DNA of 20,250 nucleotides, from positions 1-20,250 of the forward strand of contig DATMQA010000078.1 of the NCBI GenBank assembly GCA_035566895.1. Reading direction: 5' to 3'. Position numbers and translations under genes: made by a program. This DNA is from DATMQA01 sp035566895. GTDB lineage: Bacteria > Verrucomicrobiota > Verrucomicrobiia > Limisphaerales > UBA8199. The stretch's first letter is position 1, and the number at the start of each line of letters is the position of its first letter. The notes under the pieces were generated by a model. That model searched no databases. It was not told the DNA's origin and saw nothing but the letters and a program-made list of their open reading frames with translations. This document shows, in pieces, positions 7,775 through 15,085 of the stretch.

Positions 7775-7900
7775 TTAGAGCGTGTTTGGCAATTGTAGCC
7801 GCCGACGTGAGGAGGCGGAGAGTTGAGCAGTTTTCCGGGCAGAACCGGCCTCCTCACGTCGGCGGCTACAACGCGGCCCCAATTTTAAGACACGCTCTTA
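7775..7900. repeat. Palindromic repeat element, copy 2 (both ends present)
   Basis: Core 24-bp perfect inverted arms at 7793-7816 and 7848-7871 are the same sequence as in copy 1 (2864-2960), with a 31-nt loop that differs by one base. Outside the core, AGAGCGTGT at 7777-7785 and ACACGCTCT at 7890-7898 form perfect 9-bp outer inverted repeats, making a bounded element of about 126 bp. It lies 75 nt after the sulfatase stop. The defined ends plus a long internal palindrome fit a MITE- or REP-like non-autonomous mobile element. Confidence 0.88.
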
Positions 7901-8031
7901 GCATATGCCTCTGGGAAGAGGCACCGAACAAAGGTGCTAAGGGGAATGCTTTTGCTCCACGGAACCAGACCTGGTGTGATGACGACCACCAAGCCAAGCA
8001 AGATCAATGTCCATTTATGCCGCCGAAGCAT
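7885..8031 (-). other. Possible small membrane peptide ORF ending in the repeat
   Basis: A 48-codon frame from ATG 8031 encodes MLRRHKWTLILLGLVVVITP and continues with about 28 more residues. A short basic N-terminus followed by a hydrophobic stretch is typical of a membrane anchor or signal peptide. Its last codons and stop lie inside the right end of the palindromic element, so it may be the 5' remnant of a gene cut by element insertion. No Shine-Dalgarno is visible. It could be a chance frame. Confidence 0.25.
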
Positions 8032-8336
8032 GGCGTTTGATTTGGCTTAACGCCGCTGCTCAGTAGCGCGCGGTCCCTGACGTCCAATTGCAAACAGAAA
8101 GTCGCAACCGCGCTGGTCGGCCTGAAATTCGTCCAGCCCTGGCGTTCGCCGCTTAAGTGGGTCGCGGGTTTGGCGGCCCAGCTTATGCAGCCAGCAGTAA
8201 AAATAAGCAGTTCCCGTACCTAAAATTGGGGCGAAAACGGGGTGGCGCTGACTTCCTTAGTTAAGCGCAAAGCCAAGAAAAACCTGTCGTGGAAAGCGAA
8301 ACATGAGAAAGACAAGCGTTGAATTGAGTCGCCCAC
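7901..8336. other. Intergenic stretch without a convincing gene
   Basis: Between the repeat element and the CARDB-protein promoter. The minus strand carries the small frame above and, upstream of it, 69 open codons (8050-8256) that have no ATG, GTG or TTG start. The two frames may be remains of a decayed leftward gene. No tRNA, terminator with T-run or strong repeat was found. Confidence 0.5.
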
Positions 8337-8364
8337 TTGCGACGCGGGTGCGGATGAGTATATT
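8337..8364 (+). promoter_or_regulatory. Candidate housekeeping promoter of the CARDB protein gene
   Basis: TTGCGA (8337-8342; four of six consensus bases) and TATATT (8359-8364; five of six) are separated by 16 nt and lie about 20 nt before ATG 8386. The implied leader is short, about 15 nt. Predicted by eye only. Confidence 0.35.
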
Positions 8365-8385
8365 CGAATTGGTTCCCAAAAGACG

Positions 8386-10515
8386 ATGAACGCATTCGCC
8401 CGCTCGGTCCGCCTCCTTGGCTGCGGGTTGTTCCTTCTGAGTGCCGCGTGTCTCCGCGGGCAAACCGGTCTGGAGGCCTGGTTCGCGCCGCGTGAAGAGG
8501 TGACCAATGCGGTCTCGCTGCGTTATAAGTGCCGCGTCGCGCAAAACCAATCGCCGGTCATCATGATCATTTTCGGCGCAAGCCGCTTTTATGGAGCATC
8601 CAATGAAACCTATCTGCTCGAAAACAATCTGTACGCCGACGGCCTGAGCTTCACCAATGGGATCTGCACAACCTGGCCGCTGGTGGGCACTGAGCTCTGG
8701 ACCCGCAGCAGCCTGCGCTCGGCAATTCCAGACTACAACGAACACGGCTGGACCGGCGCGCAGCCGCTCTCGCCGGCGATGTTCCCGAAACAAACCTACG
8801 AGATCGATGGCATCTCCAACCTCTGGAAGATGGACACTGTCTGTCAGACCAACCTCAATGGGACCGAATGCGACGTGCAACTGACCCGCGCCGGCATCAT
8901 CACCGACCTGACAGGCTGGAATTGTTCGGGCCTCCTAGACACCAATGTGATCTTTCGTGAATGGGACTCGATGATCACCTTCGATGGCGCGACTTACACG
9001 AACCGCTTCGCCCTGCCGGACGCCAATGGCCGGTACGTTACCTCCTATGAGATGTTCGATTTCTACAGTGAATTCTTCTGGCTCACGAACCAGTTTCAGG
9101 CCTTTTTCTGGAACCTCGAATTGCAGCGTGAAGGTGAGACCTGGTGGCGCCGTGTCAATCAGTTCAACGTCTATCGCCAGGATGCATACCCGACGAACTA
9201 TGGTGCCCGGGTAGTCAGCGACCAGGGCACCAACGTCATCGAGATCAGCAACGTGGGCGGACTGCCGGCCTACCTGAACACCAACACCCAGTTTGACTTG
9301 TCAGTTTCGTTGGACGGAGTCGCGCCCGATCTGGCCCCGGTCTCGCTTACGGCGCCCGCGGCGGCATTCGCCGGTCAAACTATCCAAGTGATTCTCGTCA
9401 TCACCAATCGCACCGCGATTTCGGCCGGCGGATTCAGCACCGGATATTTTCTCTCCGCCGATTCGGATGTCGCCTTGAAGGACCTGTTCACCGGGACCGC
9501 GACTCAAGCGGCCGGGTTGGCGGGCTTCGGCACCGTGACGCTGACGAATCTCGTGACGATTCCGAGCGCTGTCGCCGCGGGCAGCTATTTTCTTGGCGCG
9601 CTGGTTGATTATCAGGGTCTCCTGGTGGAAACGGTGAAAACCAATAACACTCTCGCCGTCCCGGTGACCGTTCTCGGCTGCCTTCCTTCCCCGGGCGCCG
9701 TGGTGACGAACTCCTGGTACATGCCCGCAGGTTTCAAGCTGGAGGGCTGGGTGTTTCAGCAGCTTCCCGACACCCGGCCCGGTGGCGCGGCCAGCGGCAG
9801 CAATAGCGCAGCGACCAGCCTGACATTCGCGGGGGACCTTTCGCTCATGAGTGGCACACTCACCAATCAGGGCCCCGCCTACACGGCCACCACCTTTTAT
9901 CCTTACATCCAATTGGATACCAATCACCAGTGGCTCATCCTCCACCCCGGCGACACCAGCGGCGCGGCCCTCGGCGTGGCCGCTTGCCGCAGCGGGACCT
10001 ATCATTTTTCGGGCGCCTTCGCGCGCGCAAACGACGCTCAGTTCGCCGGCAATGGCGTGGTCGTTGCCGTCGTGCGCAACCTCGATACGACCAACTTCCT
10101 CTTCACCGCCAACATTCCCTCTTCGGCGGCCGCGGACCCGTCAAACCTGTTCCAAGGACCGGGCGCGGCTCCGTTCCATCTCGATGTCACGCTCACGAGG
10201 GGCGAGCTCATCCGGTTCGTGGTGTTCAATGGCCCTCCCGGGGTCGATGACATCGGTTTTGATGCGACGGCTTTGATGTTCAACGCCTCGCTCGACCCGG
10301 CGCCTCCCATTGTGCTGCGTGCGTCCCTCAGGGGTTCTAATGTGCAAATTGACTGGGCCGGCCTTCCCGAGCAAACCTACGAGGTCTTGTCGGCGACCAA
10401 CCTGGCGGCCTGGGCGCCGGTCTCTCAAGTGACCAGCACATGTACGAACCACCTCTTTTCGCTCTACCCCGCCACCAACCGTATGCAAGCTTTCCGTGTT
10501 CGGCTGGTGCCTTGA
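8386..10515 (+). CDS. Large secreted CARDB-domain protein
   Basis: 709 residues. N-terminal signal peptide (VRLLGCGLFLLSAACLRG); Cys22 is preceded by SAA, a poor lipobox, so it is probably secreted rather than lipidated. Residues 27-300 form an unrecognised region rich in Trp, Tyr, Asn and Thr (FYSEFFWLTNQFQAFFWNLE) with several Cys that could form disulfides. A CARDB cell-adhesion-like beta domain follows at about 313-430 (DLAPVSLTAPAAAFAGQTIQ, ending VETVKTNNTLAVPV), then a beta-rich region to about 640. The last 65 residues (SNVQIDWAGLPEQTYEVLSA, ATNLAAW, MQAFRVRLVP) resemble the terminal module of the surface protein at the left edge. No catalytic motif is recognised. A likely promoter sits just upstream. 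The gene stands alone. Confidence 0.87.
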   Translation: MNAFARSVRLLGCGLFLLSAACLRGQTGLEAWFAPREEVTNAVSLRYKCRVAQNQSPVIMIIFGASRFYGASNETYLLENNLYADGLSFTNGICTTWPLVGTELWTRSSLRSAIPDYNEHGWTGAQPLSPAMFPKQTYEIDGISNLWKMDTVCQTNLNGTECDVQLTRAGIITDLTGWNCSGLLDTNVIFREWDSMITFDGATYTNRFALPDANGRYVTSYEMFDFYSEFFWLTNQFQAFFWNLELQREGETWWRRVNQFNVYRQDAYPTNYGARVVSDQGTNVIEISNVGGLPAYLNTNTQFDLSVSLDGVAPDLAPVSLTAPAAAFAGQTIQVILVITNRTAISAGGFSTGYFLSADSDVALKDLFTGTATQAAGLAGFGTVTLTNLVTIPSAVAAGSYFLGALVDYQGLLVETVKTNNTLAVPVTVLGCLPSPGAVVTNSWYMPAGFKLEGWVFQQLPDTRPGGAASGSNSAATSLTFAGDLSLMSGTLTNQGPAYTATTFYPYIQLDTNHQWLILHPGDTSGAALGVAACRSGTYHFSGAFARANDAQFAGNGVVVAVVRNLDTTNFLFTANIPSSAAADPSNLFQGPGAAPFHLDVTLTRGELIRFVVFNGPPGVDDIGFDATALMFNASLDPAPPIVLRASLRGSNVQIDWAGLPEQTYEVLSATNLAAWAPVSQVTSTCTNHLFSLYPATNRMQAFRVRLVP

Positions 10516-10609
10516 GTTTGCGCCGGAACAGCCTAGCCCTGTTGTGCGGTCGTTGCCTAACTTCATTGCGCCGTCACAAACAGGATAACTTCCTTCGGCT
10601 GCGCGAACT

Positions 10610-10936
10610 CTACAGGCTTGCCTTACCCTGCGCTTTTCTCTTTGCCCACCTTCTCCTCAACGCTGCTGACAGCGCCTTCCTCCAGGCGGCACTCCGCTGC
10701 TTTTTGGGCGCGGCGGTCCGCTTCCCCATCTGTTTGGCAACCCCAGCTCGAATGTTGGCAAGTCCCTGTGGGCTTAGGCGCCGCTTCTTCCTCCTTGGGC
10801 CTTTGGCCGCAGCCCGAATCGGTATAGGGATTTCGCCGCCCAGTAGTGTATTCAGTTGCTTTTGCAGCGCTTCAATTTTCTCCTTGATGTTAGCTGCCTT
10901 CCGCAGTTGTTGTGGCGATAAACTGGATATTTCCAT
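10610..10936 (-). CDS. Small Lys/Arg-rich protein with coiled-coil start
   Basis: 108 residues from ATG 10936. The N-terminal third is a predicted amphipathic or coiled-coil helix (LRKAANIKEKIEALQKQLNT). After GGEIPIPIR comes a strongly basic region with GPRRKKRRLSPQGLANIRAG and a second basic helix (SAAWRKALSAALRRRWAKRK). Similar short proteins with LSPxGxAxI...RWAKxK cores are common in Verrucomicrobiota and Planctomycetota, usually of unknown function; the charge suggests nucleic-acid binding (inference). A longer open frame continues upstream to 11419 but its sequence is unlike protein and overlaps the small gene at 11052, so the internal ATG is chosen. There is no clear Shine-Dalgarno. 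It is convergent with the CARDB gene, with 94 nt between stops. Confidence 0.72.
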   Translation of the reverse strand: MEISSLSPQQLRKAANIKEKIEALQKQLNTLLGGEIPIPIRAAAKGPRRKKRRLSPQGLANIRAGVAKQMGKRTAAPKKQRSAAWRKALSAALRRRWAKRKAQGKASL

Positions 10937-11051
10937 ACGGCGGCAGGGTGGAGGGAACTGTGAGAATGTCAAGCGGCCCGGCTGACCATGGCCAGCACGC
11001 GCAACAAAAACTCCATACAAAACACAGGCTGGGCGGTGTCTATAGAGTAGT

Positions 11052-11240
11052 ATGAACCGGAAACTCATTGTCGCCGCGGTTTGCCTTCTGTTCGCCACAA
11101 TCGTGGTATTTGTGCTGTCGGCAGGCAAAGGCAGCAAACGGCAGTCTGCCCAAAGGCCAGACTTGTGGACAGTGGTCGTCACGTTGCCAAAGACGAATAG
11201 TAACGCAGGTTTGACCAATACACTGCCCAAGACAAAGTAG
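11052..11240 (+). CDS. Small membrane-anchored or exported peptide
   Basis: 62 residues. MNRKLIVAAVCLLFATIVVF is a good N-terminal membrane anchor or signal peptide, followed by a short polar, basic tail (AGKGSKRQSAQRPDLW, TLPKTNSNAGLTNTLPKTK) with a repeated LPKTN/LPKTK. No family is recognised. Start and composition look protein-like, but the short length limits certainty. It is divergent from the basic-protein gene, with 115 nt between starts. Confidence 0.5.
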   Translation: MNRKLIVAAVCLLFATIVVFVLSAGKGSKRQSAQRPDLWTVVVTLPKTNSNAGLTNTLPKTK

Positions 11241-11405
11241 GGGGCGATGGTTCGATGAGGTAATTTGTCGCCGTGAGGACATGAACTTGAGTTCGATGGA
11301 CGTGACCGGAGCGTTGAAAAGGTTGAGCTAGCGCCCAAAGGGCGGGGTCCCGGTGAGCAAATCGCCCGGCATTCGCCCGATCGCCGATCGCTGGTCAAAT
11401 TCTCC

Positions 11406-11434
11406 TTGACATCGGCCAAGGAATGGGATTCAAT
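11406..11434 (+). promoter_or_regulatory. Candidate sigma-70-type promoter of the PEP-CTERM gene
   Basis: A perfect TTGACA (11406-11411) is followed after 17 nt by TTCAAT (11429-11434; four of six consensus bases). It lies 36 nt before ATG 11471, which also argues against the upstream in-frame ATG at 11423, since that would fall inside the promoter spacer. Confidence 0.45.
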
Positions 11435-11470
11435 TCGATCCCGTCACCTACAACCCTGGCCAAAAAGCCT

Positions 11471-12355
11471 ATGAAAAAGCATCTCCGTTTCGGCCTTTCA
11501 CTGCCGGTAATTCTGATGGCTGGCAGCTTGTTTCTCCTGCCCGAAGCTGCTTCGGCAGCGATGACCCCCACCACCGCCGGACCCACTTTTGGCATCGACG
11601 ATTATAACGTCAGCACGCTCAATCCAAGCCCGGTAATCCCGGTGAGCACGCTGGTGGGAGCGCAGTGCCCCTGGATCAACAGCGGCCTCAATAATTTTGT
11701 GAGCAGCCATCCCGGATGGACTTACTCCTGGGCCAGCCAGGCGGACATGGCCAAGGTCGAGCAGGGCATCAGCATTCTGGACTACTACTCCTGGGTGGTG
11801 AAGGAGCCTCCGGTCACGGATGCCAGAGGGACGAATTGGACCACGCCGGACCCGCCGCTTCAGGGCAATAACAATGTGCATGACGTCGGCGGCGCCACCT
11901 TCAATCTTAAGTACACGCCCGTGGCGGGGGCGCATGTTTTCTCGGACCTTCACTGGATTCAGGGACTTGACGCCTATTACGATGACTACGGGTACTACGA
12001 TCCGACCAACTTTCAGGTTCGCCTCGACCTTGCCGCCGGCAATAATACCCCCTTTTACGATAACGGCTTTGCGGCGGGAAAGCTGGCCGGCGGGGGTGGA
12101 TGGTTTCTTGATACTCCGTTCAAGATTGAAAACGAAGCGTTGGAAACAAATCCGGTGGCCGACGTCCAGTTTCAGGTGGTGCTGGCCGATTTCAACAGCG
12201 CCACGACCAACGTCACCCTCTACGGCGGGGACTGGTGGGGTTATAAATACACGGCCTCGGATACCCTGATTCCCGAGCCCGGGGCGTTAGCCCTTCTGGC
12301 GGTGGGCGGAATGACCCTGCTGCGGCGGCGGCGGTTGCCCCGGTGGCGACGCTGA
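11471..12355 (+). CDS. PEP-CTERM sorting-domain exported protein
   Basis: 294 residues from ATG 11471. Signal peptide MKKHLRFGLSLPVILMAGSL ending PEAASA. The body is rich in Asn, Asp, Gly and Tyr with no recognised enzymatic motif (SDLHWIQGLDAYYDDYGYYD is notable). The C-terminal 28 residues are a classic PEP-CTERM signal: IPEPGALALL, a hydrophobic helix, then a basic RRRRLPRWRR tail. In this system an exosortase/XrtA-like protease recognises PEP and attaches or releases the protein at the envelope, often linked to exopolysaccharide; no exosortase gene is present in the window. An ATG at 11423 would add 16 residues but lies inside the likely promoter. Confidence 0.9.
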   Translation: MKKHLRFGLSLPVILMAGSLFLLPEAASAAMTPTTAGPTFGIDDYNVSTLNPSPVIPVSTLVGAQCPWINSGLNNFVSSHPGWTYSWASQADMAKVEQGISILDYYSWVVKEPPVTDARGTNWTTPDPPLQGNNNVHDVGGATFNLKYTPVAGAHVFSDLHWIQGLDAYYDDYGYYDPTNFQVRLDLAAGNNTPFYDNGFAAGKLAGGGGWFLDTPFKIENEALETNPVADVQFQVVLADFNSATTNVTLYGGDWWGYKYTASDTLIPEPGALALLAVGGMTLLRRRRLPRWRR

Positions 12356-12480
12356 TTCCATCGAAGGCAAAACCCGGCACTCGGACATAAGAGAGTTGCG
12401 CCAAGGCCCGCCTTTGTTTTGCAATCGAAATCTGACGAGAAAAAGGCAGAGTTGCTTCCGCTACCGCCCGCTCTATCCAT

Positions 12481-12909
12481 CTAGCTTTTCCGGTTCCATA
12501 CGTGAAGACGGCTGGGAATCGACGCGCTGAAACAAGTGTTACCTTTTTGGACTTCCCGAATCGCGGGGCACACATTCTCAGCGGAGTTTTGTTTGAGCAG
12601 ATAGCCCATCGCGCCGGAGTTGGTCGCCTCTTGGACATACACCTCATCACTGTGCGCCGAAAGCATGAGGACTTTGGTGGTGGGGACGGCTTTGAGGATC
12701 TGGCGGGTGGCTTGCAAACCATTGAGCAGCGGCATGGCAAGGTCCATCAGAACTAATGCGGGGCGAAGTTTTTTGACCATGGCGACCGCCTGAAGGCCGT
12801 TTTTCGCTTCGCCGACCACTTCAAGGTCGTCTTCGAGTTCCAGTATCTTTCTAAATTCTCTGCGCACGACTCGGTTGTCGTCCGCCAGCAGGACAGTGAT
12901 TCGTTTCAT
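12481..12909 (-). CDS. Stand-alone response-regulator receiver protein
   Basis: 142 residues, a single REC domain. The acidic pocket is LLADDN (Asp10, Asp11), the phosphoacceptor is Asp56 in LMDLAMP, the switch Ser84 in LMLSAHSDEV, and the conserved Lys106 in GYLLKQNSAEN. Sequence style is that of NarL/FixJ regulators (VREFRKILELEDDLEVVGEA type), but the usual C-terminal LuxR-type helix-turn-helix is replaced by a tail of about 25 residues (KGNTCFSASIPSRLHVWNRK) that ends at a normal stop. It probably works by protein-protein interaction or as a phosphate sink. No histidine kinase is adjacent. It is convergent with the PEP-CTERM gene. Confidence 0.88.
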   Translation of the reverse strand: MKRITVLLADDNRVVRREFRKILELEDDLEVVGEAKNGLQAVAMVKKLRPALVLMDLAMPLLNGLQATRQILKAVPTTKVLMLSAHSDEVYVQEATNSGAMGYLLKQNSAENVCPAIREVQKGNTCFSASIPSRLHVWNRKS

Positions 12910-13325
12910 GGTTACCAGTTAGGCCACCAGCATTGGTGCTTATTAACCTTAGTGAATGTATTTTCGTTGCTTGATTCCGTATATAAGGTAAACCCCTTGT
13001 TCTGCCACCGGATAACACCCGAATCATGCCGAGTTCCAGGCGACAAAGAGCTGGCGATTTCCTGTGCTTACAACTGACCGTGACTCCTTGAGGAGCCAAT
13101 ATTATCCTGGCGTGGCCGACCAATGGCGCTTTCGTGATGATGATGAAGCGGTTACGGCCCGTTACAAACATCTCTCATCAAATGCATTGTAAGTTGGATT
13201 TGCACGGTTCAATGTACCGGACGGATGGTGTCGCTGGACACTCGTTAGTCGCAACTACCCCCACCAGGTTGAAGAGGGGCAAATGACAATACGAGCGGCC
13301 AGGCGACAGCGACCATTCTTTACGT
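12910..13325. other. Divergent intergenic region, receiver/zinc-ribbon genes
   Basis: 416 nt holding the leaders of two divergent genes. A short hairpin, CACCA-GCAT-TGGTG (12925-12938), lies in the leader of the receiver gene. AT-rich TATATAAGG around 12979-12987 may be part of a promoter, but no convincing -35 partner was found. GTGTC-GCTG-GACAC occurs near 13229-13242. No coding frame here looks genuine. Confidence 0.5.
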
Positions 13326-13532
13326 ATGAGCATTCCATCAAAGGCATGTAAAAACTGCGGCGGCACCGAGTTCTATGGCGGCCACGCCGCACGCACGGTG
13401 GCGATTAGTCTCACGTCGCTTCCGCCGAAGTTTCACGTGCGGGTTTGTGGCACGTGCGGACTGGTTGATTGGTTTTTGCCAGCGAAGGATGTTCAGAAGC
13501 TCAAGAAAGAGTTTTTGCCTGAAGAGCCTTAG
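13326..13532 (+). CDS. Small zinc-ribbon protein
   Basis: 68 residues. Two Cys-x2-Cys knuckles, CKNCGG (residues 8-13) and CGTCG (41-45), about 30 residues apart, form a zinc ribbon; between them is a beta-like segment (TVAISLTSLPPKFHVRVC). The end is a charged helix (AKDVQKLKKEFLPEEP). Similar short proteins are annotated as nucleic-acid-binding zinc ribbons without a defined role. It is divergent from the receiver gene, and the start has no clear Shine-Dalgarno. Confidence 0.78.
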   Translation: MSIPSKACKNCGGTEFYGGHAARTVAISLTSLPPKFHVRVCGTCGLVDWFLPAKDVQKLKKEFLPEEP

Positions 13533-13606
13533 TGAGCGGATGCCCACGCACAGACAATTATGACAGTTCGACGGCATCCCGATGAGAAAGCATGAGGACG
13601 GGGTCT

Positions 13607-13690
13607 AACGAACCAAGATAGCATTGAGCGAGCGCGCCAGGGATGTCCAACGAACCAAGATAGCATTGAGCGAGCGCGCCAGGGATGTCC
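13607..13690. repeat. Perfect 42-bp tandem direct repeat (two units)
   Basis: Units at 13607-13648 and 13649-13690 are identical, each starting AACGAACCAAGATAGCATTG and ending CCAGGGATGTCC. No spacer separates them. They lie 318 nt left of the transposase stop. Perfect identity suggests a recent duplication. Confidence 0.9.
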
Positions 13691-13730
13691 GAATTCAGGA
13701 GGGACGTAATCGCGCGAGCCTCAATGCTAT
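13660..13730. repeat. Inverted repeat pairing the second tandem unit
   Basis: ATAGCATTGAG (13660-13670, also 13618-13628 in the first unit) is the exact reverse complement of CTCAATGCTAT (13720-13730). GC-rich sequence lies inside each arm. Either tandem unit can therefore pair with the single right arm. A possible element end or recombination site; function unknown. Confidence 0.7.
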
Positions 13731-14008
13731 GAGGGGTTGAACGAGCCCGTCGAACGCAGCTAGTCTTTTGCTTTTGGAGCGCTGGCCTCAGCCAGAGAAC
13801 TGCTGTGGAGCAACCGAGAGTGTGAACTCAGACATTGGCCCTGGCGCCATCAGTGAAGCAGGTAGGGTTGAGAGCTTTTGGGTAGTAGGGGCGAGACCGG
13901 AGGCCGGTTTGCTGAAGCAGAATTTCGTTTCAGGACGGAGGAGTGGATTGGCGTCGGGACGAAGAGCGGCGGCGCGCGGATGTTGAGCCGTTGGAAGTGA
14001 GAGTTTCA
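13731..14008. other. Sequence between palindrome and transposase, no gene seen
   Basis: No convincing coding frame, and no T-run terminator. GAAC occurs at 13739-13742 and 13752-13755, and CAAG occurs in each 42-bp unit; these are tetranucleotides used as IS91-family targets at the transposase-proximal end, so the left element border may lie in this stretch, but it cannot be fixed from one copy. Confidence 0.4.
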
Positions 14009-15073
14009 TCAGGGAGGTGCGCGAGGTAAGAGGCCAATCAAGCGCATGGGTTTTTTGCAGCTTGGACAAGTCGGCACTGGGAAGGGGGCGGGCGGGATGA
14101 TCGGCGGAGGTTGCCAATCCAGCAGAGCCAGGACGCGTTGCCACTGGGTTTTGGCGGCGGCGCTCAGGAACCCAAAATAGCGCACGCGCTGAAGGCCCTG
14201 AGGCAGCACGTGTTGGAGAAAGCGGTGCAGGAAATCCTGCGCCGCGAGACGCACGGTGCGGGTGCTGCGGTCTTTGCTGTCGCGATAGGTGAAGGTGATG
14301 AACTGGCCGTCATCGGCGAGGATGCGCTCGGCGCTGAAGGCCGTGCGATAGACGTAAGCGGCCAGGTACTTTAGCGCCGGCTCGCCGGTGCCGACGGGTT
14401 GGACATCGGCGACCCAATTGAGCGACCAGGCCGCACCTGGGATTTGGCGGAAGAGTTGCGGGTGGTTTTGGTGCAAGGCTTCTTTGAGCCGAGTGCGTAA
14501 GCGCATCGCCAGGGCCGCTTGCGGGAGGAAGTAACCGTCGCATTTGGGACTGACCCAGCGGAGCCGGTCCGGGGACAACCCGCCGGCGGGCACCACGCAA
14601 TGAACATGCGGATGATAACGCAGGTCACGGGTCCAGGTTTGCAGCACGGCCAGCAGGCCAATCTGGGCGCCGAGGTCTTTATGGTCGCGGGCGACGTCGC
14701 GCAGGGCGGCGGCACTCTCCCGCAGGAGCAGGGGATAGAGAGTTTTCTGATTGGAACGGATCACTCGGCGCAGTTGCTCCGGGACCGTGAAAGTGACCAG
14801 GTAGTAGGGCACGGGCAGCAGTTTGCGGCGCTGGCGGTTGAGCCACTCGGTGGCATCGGCGTGGCCGCATTGCGGACAGGCGCGGTGATTGCACGAGTGA
14901 TAGGCATAGTGTTCCTTGCCGCACTGGCACCGGAAGAGTTGGCCTCCCAGTGCCGGAGTGCGGCAGGACAAGATGGCGGCGACGGCGCGCCGGTGCGAGG
15001 GCAACAGGCGGGCACGGTACTTCCGCTCATACGCCGGCCAGTGCCGGCGCAGAACTTCGGCCAATGGGATCAC
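14009..15073 (-). CDS. IS91-family HUH (Y2) transposase
   Basis: 354 residues from GTG 15073. N-terminal zinc-binding region with Cys49, Cys51, Cys61, His63, Cys66 and Cys69 (FRCQCGKEHYAYHSCNHRAC), then VPYYLVTFTVPEQLR, typical of the family. The HUH metal motif is HVH at 156-158 inside YHPHVHCVVPAGG. The catalytic pair is Tyr236 and Tyr240 in KYLAAYVYRTAFS, the Y-x3-Y arrangement of IS91. A second small zinc knuckle (CPSCKK) is near the C-terminus. It nicks and joins single-stranded DNA for rolling-circle transposition. Length is normal and no frameshift is seen. It begins 12 nt after the recombinase stop without a Shine-Dalgarno, suggesting translational coupling. Confidence 0.93.
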   Translation of the reverse strand: MIPLAEVLRRHWPAYERKYRARLLPSHRRAVAAILSCRTPALGGQLFRCQCGKEHYAYHSCNHRACPQCGHADATEWLNRQRRKLLPVPYYLVTFTVPEQLRRVIRSNQKTLYPLLLRESAAALRDVARDHKDLGAQIGLLAVLQTWTRDLRYHPHVHCVVPAGGLSPDRLRWVSPKCDGYFLPQAALAMRLRTRLKEALHQNHPQLFRQIPGAAWSLNWVADVQPVGTGEPALKYLAAYVYRTAFSAERILADDGQFITFTYRDSKDRSTRTVRLAAQDFLHRFLQHVLPQGLQRVRYFGFLSAAAKTQWQRVLALLDWQPPPIIPPAPFPVPTCPSCKKPMRLIGLLPRAPP

Positions 15074-15085
15074 CCCGGGAGGCCT

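Noticed and set aside
10940..11419. N-terminal extension of the basic protein up to 11419
   Set aside because: The extra 161 residues lack family features, overlap the small membrane peptide gene and its promoter side, and the internal ATG at 10936 starts a well-formed coiled-coil protein.
12851..13171. A 106-codon minus-strand frame upstream of the receiver gene
   Set aside because: Overlaps the receiver start in another phase, has no recognisable pattern, and covers the likely promoter region.
13607..13690. Short CRISPR array
   Set aside because: Only two 42-bp units with no spacer between them and no cas genes; it is a simple tandem duplication.
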